A DNA stretch of 53,190 nt, from assembly GCA_902522015.1 (NCBI GenBank), contig CABYTX010000004.1, forward strand, positions 1 through 53,190, in the 5' to 3' direction. Source of the stretch: an uncultured Alphaproteobacteria bacterium (GTDB lineage Bacteria > Pseudomonadota > Alphaproteobacteria > HIMB59 > GCA-002718135). Each line of letters starts with the position of its first letter. Position 1 is the stretch's first letter. Under the pieces are notes generated by a model. It worked only from the letters and a program-made list of their open reading frames with translations, made no database searches and was not told where the DNA came from. The position numbers and the translations under genes were made by a program. Below, piece after piece: positions 36,300-47,300 of the stretch.

Positions 36300-37725
36300 T
36301 ATTTACAATATTTTTTTTATACCCGAAATTTTTTTAGCATGCTCTTCTTTTGTTTGCTTACTTTTTGGACTTTTTTTAAAAAAGAATGCATTTAGACAAA
36401 CTTCCAATCTAGCAGTTTTCGTTTTATTATTAACCATCTTGCTTGTATACTTTGATAGTGAATCAAATTTTGCAAATTATAAAAGTTTATTTAGCCACTC
36501 TTCTTTTATAAATTTTTTTAAAATTTTAGCTCTATTAGGATCTATAGCTAGTATCATCATTTCTAAAGATTATTTCTTAGGCATTAAGCTTAAAAATTTT
36601 GAAATTCCTGTTTTATTTTTATTTTCTACACTTGGGATGATGTTAATGATTGCTTCAAATAATCTTATGTCCATGTATCTAGCAATAGAACTACAAAGTT
36701 TATCTCTATATGTTGCTGCAGCAATAAAAAGAGATTCAATCTCATCAGCTGAGTCAGGAGTAAAATACTTTATTTTAGGAGCATTGTCGTCTGGTATACT
36801 TTTGTACGGCTTCTCCTTAATTTATGGATTTACTGGTTCAATGAATTTTGATGATATAAGTTTCTATTTATCAAAATATGATAATTTAAATTTAGGTCTA
36901 ATATTTGGGCTTGTATTTGTGATGGTAGGCTTGGCTTTTAAGGTTTCAGCCGTACCTTTCCATATGTGGACTCCTGATGTTTATGAAGGAGCTCCAAACT
37001 CAATTACAGGTTTTTTTGCTATTGTCCCTAAGATTGCTGCAGTAGCTTTAATTTATCGTTTTTGCTTAGTTCCATTTGAAAATTTTTACTTAGAATGGAG
37101 TCAAATAATTTTATTTTTATCAATAGCCTCAATGTTTCTTGGAGCTATAGCGGCTATAGCACAGTCAAATATTAAAAGATTATTAGCTTATAGTTCTATC
37201 GGACATATAGGTTATATCTTAATAGCTTTAGTTGCCGCAAATGATGATGGAATTAAAGCAGCATCAATTTATATGTTTTCATACATGATAATGAATGTTG
37301 CTATTTTTGCTATTTTACTTTCGTTAAAAGTTAAAAATGAATATTTAATTAATATAAGTGATTTAAAAGGGTTAAGTAAAAGTAATCCAATCATTAGTCT
37401 TTCTATTTCAATAATAATGCTATCTATGGCTGGCATTCCCCCATTTATAGGATTTTTTGGAAAGTTTTATGTTTTCATTGCTGCAATTCAACAAGAATTA
37501 TATGTACTTTCAGTTCTTGGAGTCCTAGCTAGTGTAATTTCTGCTTTTTATTATTTAAGAATTATTAAGATAATGTATTTTGATGAAAGTCAAAGTGAAG
37601 GAATAATTAATTTTCAAATTTCTTTTCAATCAAAAATTATTTTATCCTTAAGTTTATTTCTAATTATTTGTTTTATATTTTACCCGTCTTTATTGATTAA
37701 TATATCAGCAAGTTTGACTATTTGA
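36289..37725 (+). CDS. nuoN: NADH-quinone oxidoreductase subunit N
   Basis: A 478-residue antiporter-like proton-pumping subunit (ND2 family). The coupling glutamate is in YLAIELQSLSLYVAAA, the pump region is FHMWTPDVYEGAPNSITGFF, and SNIKRLLAYSSIGHIGY follows. It is the last nuo gene; birA starts 3 bases later, so the respiratory operon probably runs on into birA, coaX and beyond. Confidence 0.98.
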   Translation: MLNNIYNIFFIPEIFLACSSFVCLLFGLFLKKNAFRQTSNLAVFVLLLTILLVYFDSESNFANYKSLFSHSSFINFFKILALLGSIASIIISKDYFLGIKLKNFEIPVLFLFSTLGMMLMIASNNLMSMYLAIELQSLSLYVAAAIKRDSISSAESGVKYFILGALSSGILLYGFSLIYGFTGSMNFDDISFYLSKYDNLNLGLIFGLVFVMVGLAFKVSAVPFHMWTPDVYEGAPNSITGFFAIVPKIAAVALIYRFCLVPFENFYLEWSQIILFLSIASMFLGAIAAIAQSNIKRLLAYSSIGHIGYILIALVAANDDGIKAASIYMFSYMIMNVAIFAILLSLKVKNEYLINISDLKGLSKSNPIISLSISIIMLSMAGIPPFIGFFGKFYVFIAAIQQELYVLSVLGVLASVISAFYYLRIIKIMYFDESQSEGIINFQISFQSKIILSLSLFLIICFIFYPSLLINISASLTI

Positions 37726-37728
37726 TCA

Positions 37729-38463
37729 ATGTCATTAGATAAAATTAAAAATTTATTAGATAAAAATAATTTTGATTTTCATTTTATTGAATCTGTAGAT
37801 TCCACAATGTCAGAGGTTAAAAAACTTATTTATAATAGAAATATATGTTTGATGGCAAATGAACAAAAAAAAGGATTTGGTAGACGGGGAACAACTTGGG
37901 AAAGTCCAAAAAATAATGTCTATATTTCTATTTTATCTAAAAATATATTGCCAATAGAAAATCATTTTTTAAATAATGCTTTTATTACTAATATGATCTG
38001 TTCAGTGATTGAAAATATTTGTAATGTTAAAACTCAAATTAAATGGCCAAATGACATTTTAATTAATAAAGAAAAAATTTCTGGAATAATTTCTGAAATA
38101 TTTAGTATCAAAAGTGATAAATATATCAATACTGGTTTCGGAGTTAATATAGTATCTTCTCCAAAAATTGAAAATTATCCAACAACTAATATTAATAAAT
38201 ACAATAAACAAATTAACAATTTTTATTTTGTATATGAAATTATGGAAGAGTATTTTAACAATGTTAAACAACTAGTAAATAATCACGAAAAAATTATGAC
38301 TGAATACAAAAGTAGATTATTATATTTAGGAGGCAATATTAATTTAAAAATTGATGAACAAAATATCAAACAAGGAATATTTCATAATCTTAACCCAGAT
38401 GGTTCAATCACTTTAAAAAATAATATCAATTTTGAAAATATTTATAATGCTAGAATAATTTAA
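37729..38463 (+). CDS. birA: Biotin--[acetyl-CoA-carboxylase] ligase, no DNA-binding domain
   Basis: A 244-residue biotin protein ligase. The catalytic region includes the SVDSTMSE start of the fold, the biotinyl-5'-AMP binding loop KKGFGRRGTTWESP (equivalent to GRGRRGRxW), KWPNDILINKEKISGI and a small C-terminal SH3-like domain. The N-terminal helix-turn-helix of E. coli BirA is absent, so it is a monofunctional enzyme that biotinylates acetyl-CoA carboxylase and similar carboxylases. Its position right after nuoN is common in Alphaproteobacteria. Confidence 0.93.
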   Translation: MSLDKIKNLLDKNNFDFHFIESVDSTMSEVKKLIYNRNICLMANEQKKGFGRRGTTWESPKNNVYISILSKNILPIENHFLNNAFITNMICSVIENICNVKTQIKWPNDILINKEKISGIISEIFSIKSDKYINTGFGVNIVSSPKIENYPTTNINKYNKQINNFYFVYEIMEEYFNNVKQLVNNHEKIMTEYKSRLLYLGGNINLKIDEQNIKQGIFHNLNPDGSITLKNNINFENIYNARII

Positions 38464-39224
38464 TGATTGTTATAGATGCAGGTAATACGAATATAGTTAT
38501 AGGTTTTTATACAAAAAATAAATTAATTAAAATTATTAGATTAAAAACAGAAAAAAAAATTAATATTACAAAAAAAGAAATAAATAAATTTTTTAAATCT
38601 AACAAAAAGTTGATTAACAATCTTAAAGATAAATTTTGTATCTTGTCCTCTGTTGTGCCTTCTTTAAATTCAATTATTAAAAATATTTTTCAAAAAAATA
38701 AATTTAAATTTTATGTAATTAATCCAAAAAAAATATCATTTAGAAATTGTATCAATTATAATTTAAATCAAATTGGAAGTGATCGAATAGCAAATTATGC
38801 CTATGTATATAGTAAGAAAATCAAAGACTGTATTATTCTCGACTTTGGTACAGCTACTACTTTTGATGTCATTAAAAATAATCAATATTTAGGTGGATTA
38901 ATTTTTCCAGGTATAAATCTTTCAATGGAGTCACTATTAAAAAATGCTGAGTTAATAAAAACTTCAAATATCTCAAAATCAAATAAAATTGTTAATAATA
39001 ATACATCAGCTTCTATTCAATCAGGTTTCTATTTTGGTTATTTGCATGCAGTTAATGGCATATTAAAGCAAATTATTGAGGAGAATAACTTTAAGCCCAA
39101 AGTCTATATTACGGGTGGTCTAGGTAAAATATTTAGGGATAAAATTATTTATAAACCTATATATATGGAACATTTGACATTAGAAGGAATAAAAGAAATC
39201 GGTAACAAACATTTTTATGAGTAA
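38463..39224 (+). CDS. coaX: Type III pantothenate kinase
   Basis: A 253-residue ASKHA-fold kinase that makes 4'-phosphopantothenate, the first step from pantothenate to coenzyme A. The motifs are IVIDAGNTNIVIGFY (phosphate-binding Asp), IILDFGTATTFDVI and GGLIFPGINLSMESL. Type III enzymes are not feedback inhibited by CoA and need a monovalent cation. It shares one base with birA and overlaps rnj by 8 bases. Confidence 0.95.
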   Translation: MIVIDAGNTNIVIGFYTKNKLIKIIRLKTEKKINITKKEINKFFKSNKKLINNLKDKFCILSSVVPSLNSIIKNIFQKNKFKFYVINPKKISFRNCINYNLNQIGSDRIANYAYVYSKKIKDCIILDFGTATTFDVIKNNQYLGGLIFPGINLSMESLLKNAELIKTSNISKSNKIVNNNTSASIQSGFYFGYLHAVNGILKQIIEENNFKPKVYITGGLGKIFRDKIIYKPIYMEHLTLEGIKEIGNKHFYE

Positions 39225-40890
39225 TAACTTACAACTAAATGATTTAAATGAAGGACTACACTTTTTATCACTTGGAGGTATTGGAGAAATAGGTGCAAAT
39301 TGTTATCTTTACGGATGTGATGGAAAATGGATAATGATAGATTTAGGTCTTTCATTTGCAGATGAAAAGTTTCCTGGTGTAGATTTATTGGTACCAAAAA
39401 TAGATCATATTGAAAGTTTAGAAGATAATCTCGAGGCTATTATTATCAGCCATGGTCATGAAGATCATGCAGGAGCTGTTGCGTTCTTAGCAAATAAAAT
39501 TAAATGTCCTGTATATGCTAGTAAATTTGCAAAATTTCTTATCGAAAATAGGTTAAAAGAATTCAATAAAGTAGAAGGATTTACTTTAAAAGAGATAAAT
39601 CTAGACAAGAAATTAATACTCAATAATTTTGATATAAGTTTTATTCCAACTACACACTCAATTCCTGAACCAACTGCGATAGTAATTAAAACAACATATG
39701 GATCATTACTTCATACTGCTGATTGGAAAATAGATCATTCACCTACTTTAGGAGACGCATTTTCAAAAGAAAAATTTGAAAAAATAGGAAATGATGGATT
39801 ACTTGCCTTAATAGGTGATTCTACTAACGCAAATGTGCCTGGTAAATCAGAATCTGAAAGTGATGTTAGAGATGAACTGACAAGTATATTTTCAAGATTT
39901 GCTAATAGAATTGTTGTTACCTGTTTTTCTTCAAATATTGCACGAATGAAAAATATTATTCAAGCAGCAAAAAAAAATAAAAGAAAGGTCGCTCTTGTTG
40001 GTAGGAGTATGAAAAAAAATATCGAAGTAGCAAGAAAATGTGGTTATGTTGCAGATGATGAAATTTTTATTAGTGAAGATGAAGCTTCTTATATACCAAG
40101 AGAAAATTTAGTCATAATTTGTACTGGAAGTCAGGGTGAAAAAAGATCTGCGCTTTTCAGAATAGCATATAATTCTCATCAACATTTACATTTAGAGCCT
40201 GAAGATGTAGTAATTTTTAGTTCTAGAGATATTCCTGGTAATGAAAAATCAATAAATAATTTAAAGAACTTACTTATTAGACAAAGAGTTGAGATAGTAA
40301 CTGCTGATGATGATTTAGTACATGTTTCGGGTCATGGTTATGCTGATGAAATAAAACAAATGTATAATTGGACAAAACCTTACTTATCTATTCCTGTGCA
40401 TGGTGAACCCATGCATCTAGAGGCGCATAAACAATTATCTTACTCATCTCAAGTACCATTTACTAAAATTTTAGAAAATGGAAAATGTCTCAAAATTGCA
40501 CCAGGTGAACCTAAAATTGTAGAAAAATTTGAGACTGGAAAGTTAATTGTTGAGGGTAAAAATCTTTACGACTCTGAATCTGCATTTATTAAAGAGAGAA
40601 GGAAATATTCATTTGAGGGGCTAGTTTTAATTTCTTTAATTATCAATAATGATGACTATTCAATTAATAAAAATATGTTACTTACTTTAAAAGGATTGCC
40701 GGGAATAGATGAAGAAAATATTAAAAATGATTTTAAAATATTTTTTATTGAAAACTATACAAAACTTAACAAAGTTCAAAAATCATCAGATCTTATAGTA
40801 TCTGACTTAGTTAAAAGTAGTTTTAGAAAGATTATAAAAAATTCAATTCAAAAAAAACCAGAAATTGAAGTTCATTTAATACGATCTTAA
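39217..40890 (+). CDS. rnj: Ribonuclease J
   Basis: A 557-residue metallo-beta-lactamase/beta-CASP nuclease acting as 5'-to-3' exonuclease and endonuclease in RNA turnover and maturation. The zinc motif HGHEDH is at residues 79-84. FLSLGGIGEIGANCYLYG opens the fold, and the beta-CASP part contains GDSTNANVPG and later SGHGY and PVHGEPMH. A C-terminal dimerisation domain follows. RNase J is standard in Alphaproteobacteria and matters here because an RNase E/G gene is missing from its usual site near infA. Confidence 0.94.
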   Translation: MSNNLQLNDLNEGLHFLSLGGIGEIGANCYLYGCDGKWIMIDLGLSFADEKFPGVDLLVPKIDHIESLEDNLEAIIISHGHEDHAGAVAFLANKIKCPVYASKFAKFLIENRLKEFNKVEGFTLKEINLDKKLILNNFDISFIPTTHSIPEPTAIVIKTTYGSLLHTADWKIDHSPTLGDAFSKEKFEKIGNDGLLALIGDSTNANVPGKSESESDVRDELTSIFSRFANRIVVTCFSSNIARMKNIIQAAKKNKRKVALVGRSMKKNIEVARKCGYVADDEIFISEDEASYIPRENLVIICTGSQGEKRSALFRIAYNSHQHLHLEPEDVVIFSSRDIPGNEKSINNLKNLLIRQRVEIVTADDDLVHVSGHGYADEIKQMYNWTKPYLSIPVHGEPMHLEAHKQLSYSSQVPFTKILENGKCLKIAPGEPKIVEKFETGKLIVEGKNLYDSESAFIKERRKYSFEGLVLISLIINNDDYSINKNMLLTLKGLPGIDEENIKNDFKIFFIENYTKLNKVQKSSDLIVSDLVKSSFRKIIKNSIQKKPEIEVHLIRS

Positions 40891-41123
40891 TGGCACTATT
40901 TACTCATGTTCTAATTTTTATCCTTGTTTGGTGGATTTTATTTTTCGTACTCCTACCGATTAAGATAAAAGTACCCCAAAAAGTAGAATCTGGACATGCA
41001 AAAAGCGCTCCAAGTAAGCCATATCTTCTAATAAAATTTATAGCAACTTCATTAATATCAGCTTTAATTTTATTTTTTTTGATTTTATTTGGATTTGATT
41101 TATCAAATATATTTAATAAATGA
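40890..41123 (+). CDS. DUF1467 family small membrane protein
   Basis: A 77-residue protein with two hydrophobic helices (about residues 4-24 and 48-70) separated by a basic, polar loop containing KVPQKVESGHAKSAPSKP. The WWxxFFxxLPxKIK opening is the DUF1467 pattern. Its function is not known; it almost always stands between rnj and proS in Alphaproteobacteria. It overlaps both neighbours by one to four bases. Confidence 0.85.
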   Translation: MALFTHVLIFILVWWILFFVLLPIKIKVPQKVESGHAKSAPSKPYLLIKFIATSLISALILFFLILFGFDLSNIFNK

Positions 41124-42415
41124 AATATTCTAACTTTTTTCTTCCAACTATTAAAGATGCGCCATCAGATGCTGAAATAATTTCACATAAATTAATGATC
41201 AGAGCTGGCATGATTAAACAATCTAGTGCCGGTATTTATTCGTGGTTACCTCTAGGTCTACTTGTATTAAAAAAAATTGAACAGATCGTTAGAGAGGAAC
41301 AAAATAATGCAGGAGCAGTAGAACTGCTTATGCCTACGATTCAATCTTCTGATTTATGGATTAAATCAGGAAGATACGATGATTATGGAAAAGAAATGTT
41401 AAGGATTACAGATAGAAGTGGAAGGGAAATGCTTTACGGCCCAACAAATGAAGAATTAATTACAGATATATTTCAATCACATATAAATTCTTACAAAGAT
41501 CTTCCAAAAAATCTTTATCATATTCAATGGAAATTCCGAGATGAAGTTAGGCCTAGGTTTGGAGTAATGCGAGGAAGAGAATTCTTAATGAAAGATAATT
41601 ATTCATTTGATCTTGATGAAAGCGAAGCAAAAAAATCCTATGACAATATGTTCAAAGCATACATAAAAACTTTTATTAGAATGGGTTTAACACCAATTTC
41701 TTTAAGAGCAGAAACAGGACCAATTGGAGGTAACTTAAGTCATGAATTTCAAATACTAGCTAAGACTGGTGAAAGTACACTTTATTATGATAAAAAATTA
41801 GAAACACTAAACCCTGAAACTATAGACCCAAATGAGTTGCAGTCATTTTATGCTGCAGTTGATGATCAACATGATGAAAAAAATTGCCCAATTTCATATG
41901 AAGATCTAAAAATTTCTAAGGGGATTGAAGTGGGTCATATATTTTATTTTGGAACAAAATATTCTGAGAAATTAAACGCATTTGTTCAAGATAAAAGTGG
42001 GAAAAATGTTCCAGTGCATATGGGATCATATGGAATTGGTGTTTCAAGACTTGTGGGTGCAATTATAGAAGCTTATCATGATGAAAAAGGAATAAGGTGG
42101 CCTTTAGAGGTTGCTCCATTTAAGGTTTCCATAGTTAATTTAATGCCAGAAGATCAAGATTGTGCCACAAAATCATCAGAATATTATGAAAATTTTATGA
42201 AAAATAATATTGAAGTCATTTTGGATGATAGAATCTGCAGTATAGGAAAAAAATTATCTGATAATGAATTAATTGGTACACCATATCAAATTATTATTGG
42301 CAAAAGAGATTTAAAAGATAATTTAGTAGAAATAAAAAATCGACAAAATAATGAAAGTGAAAAAATTTCATCCAGTAGTGTAATTGATTTTATTAATAAT
42401 AAGTTAAAAAAATAG
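41120..42415 (+). CDS. proS: Prolyl-tRNA synthetase, short alphaproteobacterial form
   Basis: A 431-residue class II aminoacyl-tRNA synthetase. Motif 2 is in WKFRDEVRPRFGVMRGREFLMKD (split in the family as FRDE and R-G-R-E-F) and motif 3 in GSYGIGVSRLVGAI; a C-terminal anticodon-binding domain follows (about 335-431). The bacterial-type insertion domain that edits Ala-tRNA-Pro is missing, which explains the length; this is normal in Alphaproteobacteria, where a separate ProXp-type editing protein often substitutes. None is seen in this window. Confidence 0.96.
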   Translation: MKYSNFFLPTIKDAPSDAEIISHKLMIRAGMIKQSSAGIYSWLPLGLLVLKKIEQIVREEQNNAGAVELLMPTIQSSDLWIKSGRYDDYGKEMLRITDRSGREMLYGPTNEELITDIFQSHINSYKDLPKNLYHIQWKFRDEVRPRFGVMRGREFLMKDNYSFDLDESEAKKSYDNMFKAYIKTFIRMGLTPISLRAETGPIGGNLSHEFQILAKTGESTLYYDKKLETLNPETIDPNELQSFYAAVDDQHDEKNCPISYEDLKISKGIEVGHIFYFGTKYSEKLNAFVQDKSGKNVPVHMGSYGIGVSRLVGAIIEAYHDEKGIRWPLEVAPFKVSIVNLMPEDQDCATKSSEYYENFMKNNIEVILDDRICSIGKKLSDNELIGTPYQIIIGKRDLKDNLVEIKNRQNNESEKISSSSVIDFINNKLKK

Positions 42416-43666
42416 ATGATTTCTAAATCAGAACGATTACTGATTTTTAGGTTCTTACTTTCTAAGAAATCTGATGGCTATGTGTCTATTTTCGCTTGGT
42501 TTTCAATAATAGGTATAAGTTTAGGAGTAGCAGCAATTATTATAGTAATGTCTGTTATGAATGGTTTTAGAATTGATCTAACTAACAGAATTATTGGACT
42601 TAATTCACACCTTAATGTTTATAGTTTTGATAATGAGATAACAAATAAGCAAGCTGATGAACTCATATTGAATATTGATAATTCTTTTTTTTACCAACAC
42701 TACAAATCTATTGAAACAAATGGATTAATTATTAAATCAAATAACTCAAAAGGTGTTATGATCAAAGGCTATGACGAATATGATAAAAATCATTATTTGT
42801 TTAATTCAATTAATAAGGGCGCATTAATTCAAAATCCAAAAAGTGAAATATTAATTGGAGATTCCTTAGCGAATGAAATGAATTTAAATGTTGGAGACAA
42901 GGTTAAAATTGCAATCCCAAAGACTGATAAAACAATATTAGGTAATATTCCAAGATTCAAAACATTAGAAGTAGTAGGTATATTTGATTTAGGTTTATAT
43001 GAATATGACTTCAATTTAATTTTTCTATCTTCAGAACTTGTTAGAAAATTACTCTTATATGATCAATATATATACAACAAAATTGAATTCTTTACAAAAT
43101 CTCCTAATGAAATCGAATTATTTAAAAATAAAGTGCAATTAGAAATATCTAATCTTCTATTAAATTTTTATTCAATATCTTGGAAGGATCAAAACAAAAG
43201 TTTAATAAATGCACTTAAAGTGGAAAAGAATGTTATGTTTATTATTCTTTCTTTAATTATCTTAGTTGCATCATTAAATATTATTTCAGGATTAATTATA
43301 TTTGTAAAAGAAAAAAACAAAGACATTGGAATTTTAAAAACTATTGGAATGAGTAATAAAAGTATTATAAAAATATTTTTCACTATTGGAGTCTCAATTG
43401 GTTTGATTGGATCTTTAATTGGTTTAATAATTGGAATACTTTTCACAATAAATATAAAATCAATTCAAAGTTTTTTAGAATATTTACTTGGAACAAAATT
43501 GTTTTCTGAAGAAGTGTATTATTTATCATCTTTACCTTCAAAAATTAGTGTCAATGAGGTTGTTTATGTACTTTGTGTGGCAATAATCATATCAATTATC
43601 TCAACTATTTTTCCAGCTTTAAGTTCAGCTAGAATAGATCCTGTTAAAAGTTTAAGAAGTGAATAA
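42416..43666 (+). CDS. lolC: Lipoprotein-releasing ABC transporter permease (LolC/LolE family)
   Basis: A 416-residue inner-membrane protein of the LolC/LolE family with one N-terminal helix, a large periplasmic domain (about 50-270) and three C-terminal helices. MVMNGFRIDLTNRIIGLNSH-like text (here SVMNGFRIDLTNRIIGLNSH) is the family signature; the coupling region is KDIGILKTIGMSNKSI. It extracts mature lipoproteins for passage to LolA. Only one such permease gene is present, so it may form a homodimer (LolF-like) with LolD. The end overlaps lolD by 8 bases. Confidence 0.92.
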   Translation: MISKSERLLIFRFLLSKKSDGYVSIFAWFSIIGISLGVAAIIIVMSVMNGFRIDLTNRIIGLNSHLNVYSFDNEITNKQADELILNIDNSFFYQHYKSIETNGLIIKSNNSKGVMIKGYDEYDKNHYLFNSINKGALIQNPKSEILIGDSLANEMNLNVGDKVKIAIPKTDKTILGNIPRFKTLEVVGIFDLGLYEYDFNLIFLSSELVRKLLLYDQYIYNKIEFFTKSPNEIELFKNKVQLEISNLLLNFYSISWKDQNKSLINALKVEKNVMFIILSLIILVASLNIISGLIIFVKEKNKDIGILKTIGMSNKSIIKIFFTIGVSIGLIGSLIGLIIGILFTINIKSIQSFLEYLLGTKLFSEEVYYLSSLPSKISVNEVVYVLCVAIIISIISTIFPALSSARIDPVKSLRSE

Positions 43667-44348
43667 TAAATATTTATTAGAGATATCCAATTTAGGTAAA
43701 CATTATTCTAATGAAAATAATTTAAAAATTGAGATAATTAAAAATCTAAATTTTAAATTAATGCAAAATACTAAAGTTTCGATAGTGGGTCCTTCGGGTT
43801 CTGGTAAAACAACTTTTCTGAATATTATCGGTTTACTTGATTCAGAATATGATGGAGACTTTTTTTTTAAAAATAAAGATATTTCTTTATGCTCTAAAGA
43901 TGAAACGAATCAAATTAGAGGATTATCAATTGGTTTTATTCATCAATTTTTTCATCTGATTCCTGAACTCACAGTGATTGAAAATGTTATGCTACCATTA
44001 TTAATCAATAAAAATGAAAAGAAAAGTTATGAAATTTCTAAAAAACTACTTCTTGAATTTGGTTTAGATGAAAGGATTAACTATAAACCTTTAAAATTAT
44101 CAGGAGGCGAGCAGCAAAGAGTCGCTATTGCAAGATCTTTAGTAAATAATCCAGATTTAATTTTAGCTGACGAGATGACTGGAAATCTTGATGAAGATAC
44201 TGCTAACAACATTTTTAATTTTTTTATAAATTATATCGAACAAAATAAAAAAACTTTAGTATATGTTACTCATAATAAAACTTATTCTATTCTAGCTGAT
44301 GAAATTTATTATTTTAAAAATAAAAAAATACATTTAAAGAATGAATAA
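43659..44348 (+). CDS. lolD: Lipoprotein-releasing ABC transporter ATP-binding protein
   Basis: A 229-residue ABC ATPase of the LolD/MacB family. Walker A is GPSGSGKTT, the signature is LSGGEQQRVAIARSLVNNPD and Walker B is LILADEMTGNLD, where most relatives have DEPTGNLD. It powers the upstream permease. The Pro-to-Met change in the Walker B extension is unusual but not at a catalytic position. Overlaps lolC and dnaE by 8 bases each. Confidence 0.95.
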   Translation: MNNKYLLEISNLGKHYSNENNLKIEIIKNLNFKLMQNTKVSIVGPSGSGKTTFLNIIGLLDSEYDGDFFFKNKDISLCSKDETNQIRGLSIGFIHQFFHLIPELTVIENVMLPLLINKNEKKSYEISKKLLLEFGLDERINYKPLKLSGGEQQRVAIARSLVNNPDLILADEMTGNLDEDTANNIFNFFINYIEQNKKTLVYVTHNKTYSILADEIYYFKNKKIHLKNE

Positions 44349-47300
44349 TCCTTTTATTCATTTACGATCTTTATCTTCATATTCTTTATCTGAAAGTACG
44401 CTAAAAATTAATAATTTAGTAGATCTTGCTAAAAAAAATGACATGCCTGCAATTGCCATTACTGATAATAATAATATGTTTGGAGTTTTTGAATTTTCTA
44501 AAGAATGTGTAAAAAATAATATTCAACCTATAATTGGAACTTCAATAAATTTACTAGATATTATTGTAAATAATCAAATTTCCCAAGTTACATTTTTAGT
44601 AAAAAATGAAATTGGATATAGAAATCTATTAGAATTAAGCTCACTTTCTCATCTTAATGAAGGAAATAATATTGGTATAAACTTTTCACAATTAGAAAAA
44701 TTTTCTGAAGGCTTATTCTGTTATATAGGTGGTGAATTTAATCCATTACTTTTATTAAACAAAGAAAACAAAAAAAAAGATATCATTCAATTAATAGGTA
44801 ATTTTAAAAAAGTTTTTAAGCAAAATTTTCTTTTTGAAATTCAGAGAATTAATGATCAAAATATCGATGTTTTTGAAAAAGAATTTATTAATTTATCAAA
44901 AGAATTTGACATACCTCTTATTGGTTCAAATAATATTAAGTATGCTACTAAAGATGATTATTCAGCTCATGATGCATTACTATGTATTGCTCAAAAATCT
45001 ACAATTAACAATTCTCAAAGAAATACCTCAAATGAAAATATTTATTTTAAATCAAACGAAGAAATGTCTTCAAATTTTGAAGATATTCCTGAGATAATAA
45101 AAAATAATTTAAATATTGCTCTATCTTGTAATTATTTTCCTGAATCAACAAAACCCCAATTACCTGAATTTAAAAATGATTTAAATTTATCAGCAGAAGA
45201 TTTTTTATTAAAATCCTCAGAACTGGGACTTAAAAAAAAAATAAAAGAAAAGAATATTAAGAATATACAAATGTATAGCGATAGATTGAAATATGAAAAT
45301 GAAATAATAATTAGAATGGGTTTCGCAGGATACTTTTTAATAGTAGCAGATTTTGTTAATTGGGCTAAGGAGCAATTTATTCCTGTTGGCCCTGGAAGAG
45401 GATCGGGTGCTGGCAGTTTAGTAGCTTGGTGTTTAGGAATAACTGATCTCGATCCACTAGAGTATGATTTATTATTTGAAAGATTCTTAAATCCAGAAAG
45501 AGTGTCAATGCCAGATTTTGATATAGATTTTTGTCAAACTAGAAGAGATGAAGTTATTGAATATGTAAATAATAAATATGGAAGTGAATGTGTAGCTCAT
45601 ATAATTACATTTGGTACCCTAGCATCAAGAGCTGCGGTAAGAGATATAGGTAGGGTTTTAGAAGTTCCGTATGGAGAAGTAGATTCTTTTGCTAAACTAA
45701 TCCCTTTTAATCCATCAAATCCACTTACTCTAAGTGACTCTATTAAATCTGAAAAAAGTTTGCAAGAAAGGATAAGTAGTGATGAAAGAATTTCAAATAT
45801 TATTGATGTAAGTTTAAAAATTGAGGGAACTCACAGACATGCTTCAACCCATGCTGCTGGTGTTGTGATTGGTCATGAAAAGTTATCTAAGGTAGTTCCT
45901 TTATACAAAGATCAAAATACCAATACAAATGCCACACAATTTTCTATGAAGTATGTTGAAGAAGCAGGTTTAATAAAATTTGATTTTCTTGGTTTAACTA
46001 CATTATCCATTATCGATGATTGCGTAAAATTAATAGTAAAAGAAAATAAAAATTTTTTAATAAATAAAATATCTCTTAATGATAAAAAAACCTATGATCA
46101 GTTAAGTAAGGGTGACACAGTAGGAATATTCCAATTAGAAAGTAATGGTATGGGTAGCGTCCTTCGCCAATTGCAACCTGATAGATTTGAAGAGATAATT
46201 GCTGTAGTTGCCTTGTTTAGACCTGGGCCAATGGATAACATTCCTTCTTTTTGTAATAGAAAACATGGACGTGAAGAAATTAAATATCTTCATTCTATGT
46301 TAGAACACGTCTTAAAAGAAACTTATGGAATTATTGTTTATCAAGAACAAGTAATGCAGATTGCGCAAGTTTTATCAAATTATTCTTTGGGTGAGGCAGA
46401 TTTACTTAGAAGAGCAATGGGAAAAAAAATTCAAAAAGAAATGGATATGCAAAAATCAAGATTTATAGAAGGTGCTGTTCAAAATAATATTGAAAAAAGA
46501 GAAGCTTCAAAGATATTTGATTTAGTGGATAAATTTGCTGGCTATGGTTTTAATAAAAGCCATGCAGCAGCATATGCTTTAATATCTTATCAAACTGCTT
46601 ATTTAAAAGCAAACTTTCCGCATGAATTTCTTACAGCTACATTAAATTATTCAATAGATAGAACAGAAAAAATTATTCTTCTAAAACAAGAAATTGAGAG
46701 ATTAAATATTAAATTTTTAAAACCAGACATAAATTATTCAGAGCCACTATTTTCAATTGAAACAAATGATAATCTAAAATCAATAAGATTTGGATTAGCA
46801 GCAATTAAGGGTGTTGGTTTGAAATCAATTTCAGGTGTGGTAGACGAAAGGAATAAAAATGGAAAATTTAAGAATATTATAGATTTTATGAATAGAGTTT
46901 CCAAAGAAGTAATAAATAAAAGGCAACTTGAAAAACTTATTCAAGCTGGAGCTTTTGATAGTATTGAATATAATAGATCAAAATTATTTAATAATGTTAC
47001 AAAATTCATAGAATTATATGGTGTAGAAAAAAATATAAATCAAGAAATGTTATTTGAAGATAATGATATTTCTTTTGATGATAAAAATTTATTTAATCAA
47101 AATTTTAAAAAATGGAAAAATTCAGAAATTTTATCTAATGAACTTGAGGTTATTGGATTTTATTTTTCTGATCATCCACTTAATCATTATCCGAGAAAAT
47201 TTTTTGAATTAGAAAATATTAAACCTCTTAAAGATTATTCTGATAGTGATCAAACTAATTCTTTGAAAATTTGTGGAGCAATTTTAGATATTAAAGAAAG

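Noticed and set aside
44834..45097. 87-codon plus-strand ORF inside dnaE
   Set aside because: Out-of-frame shadow, rich in Lys/Leu/Ile as expected from AT-rich DNA, with no ribosome binding site.
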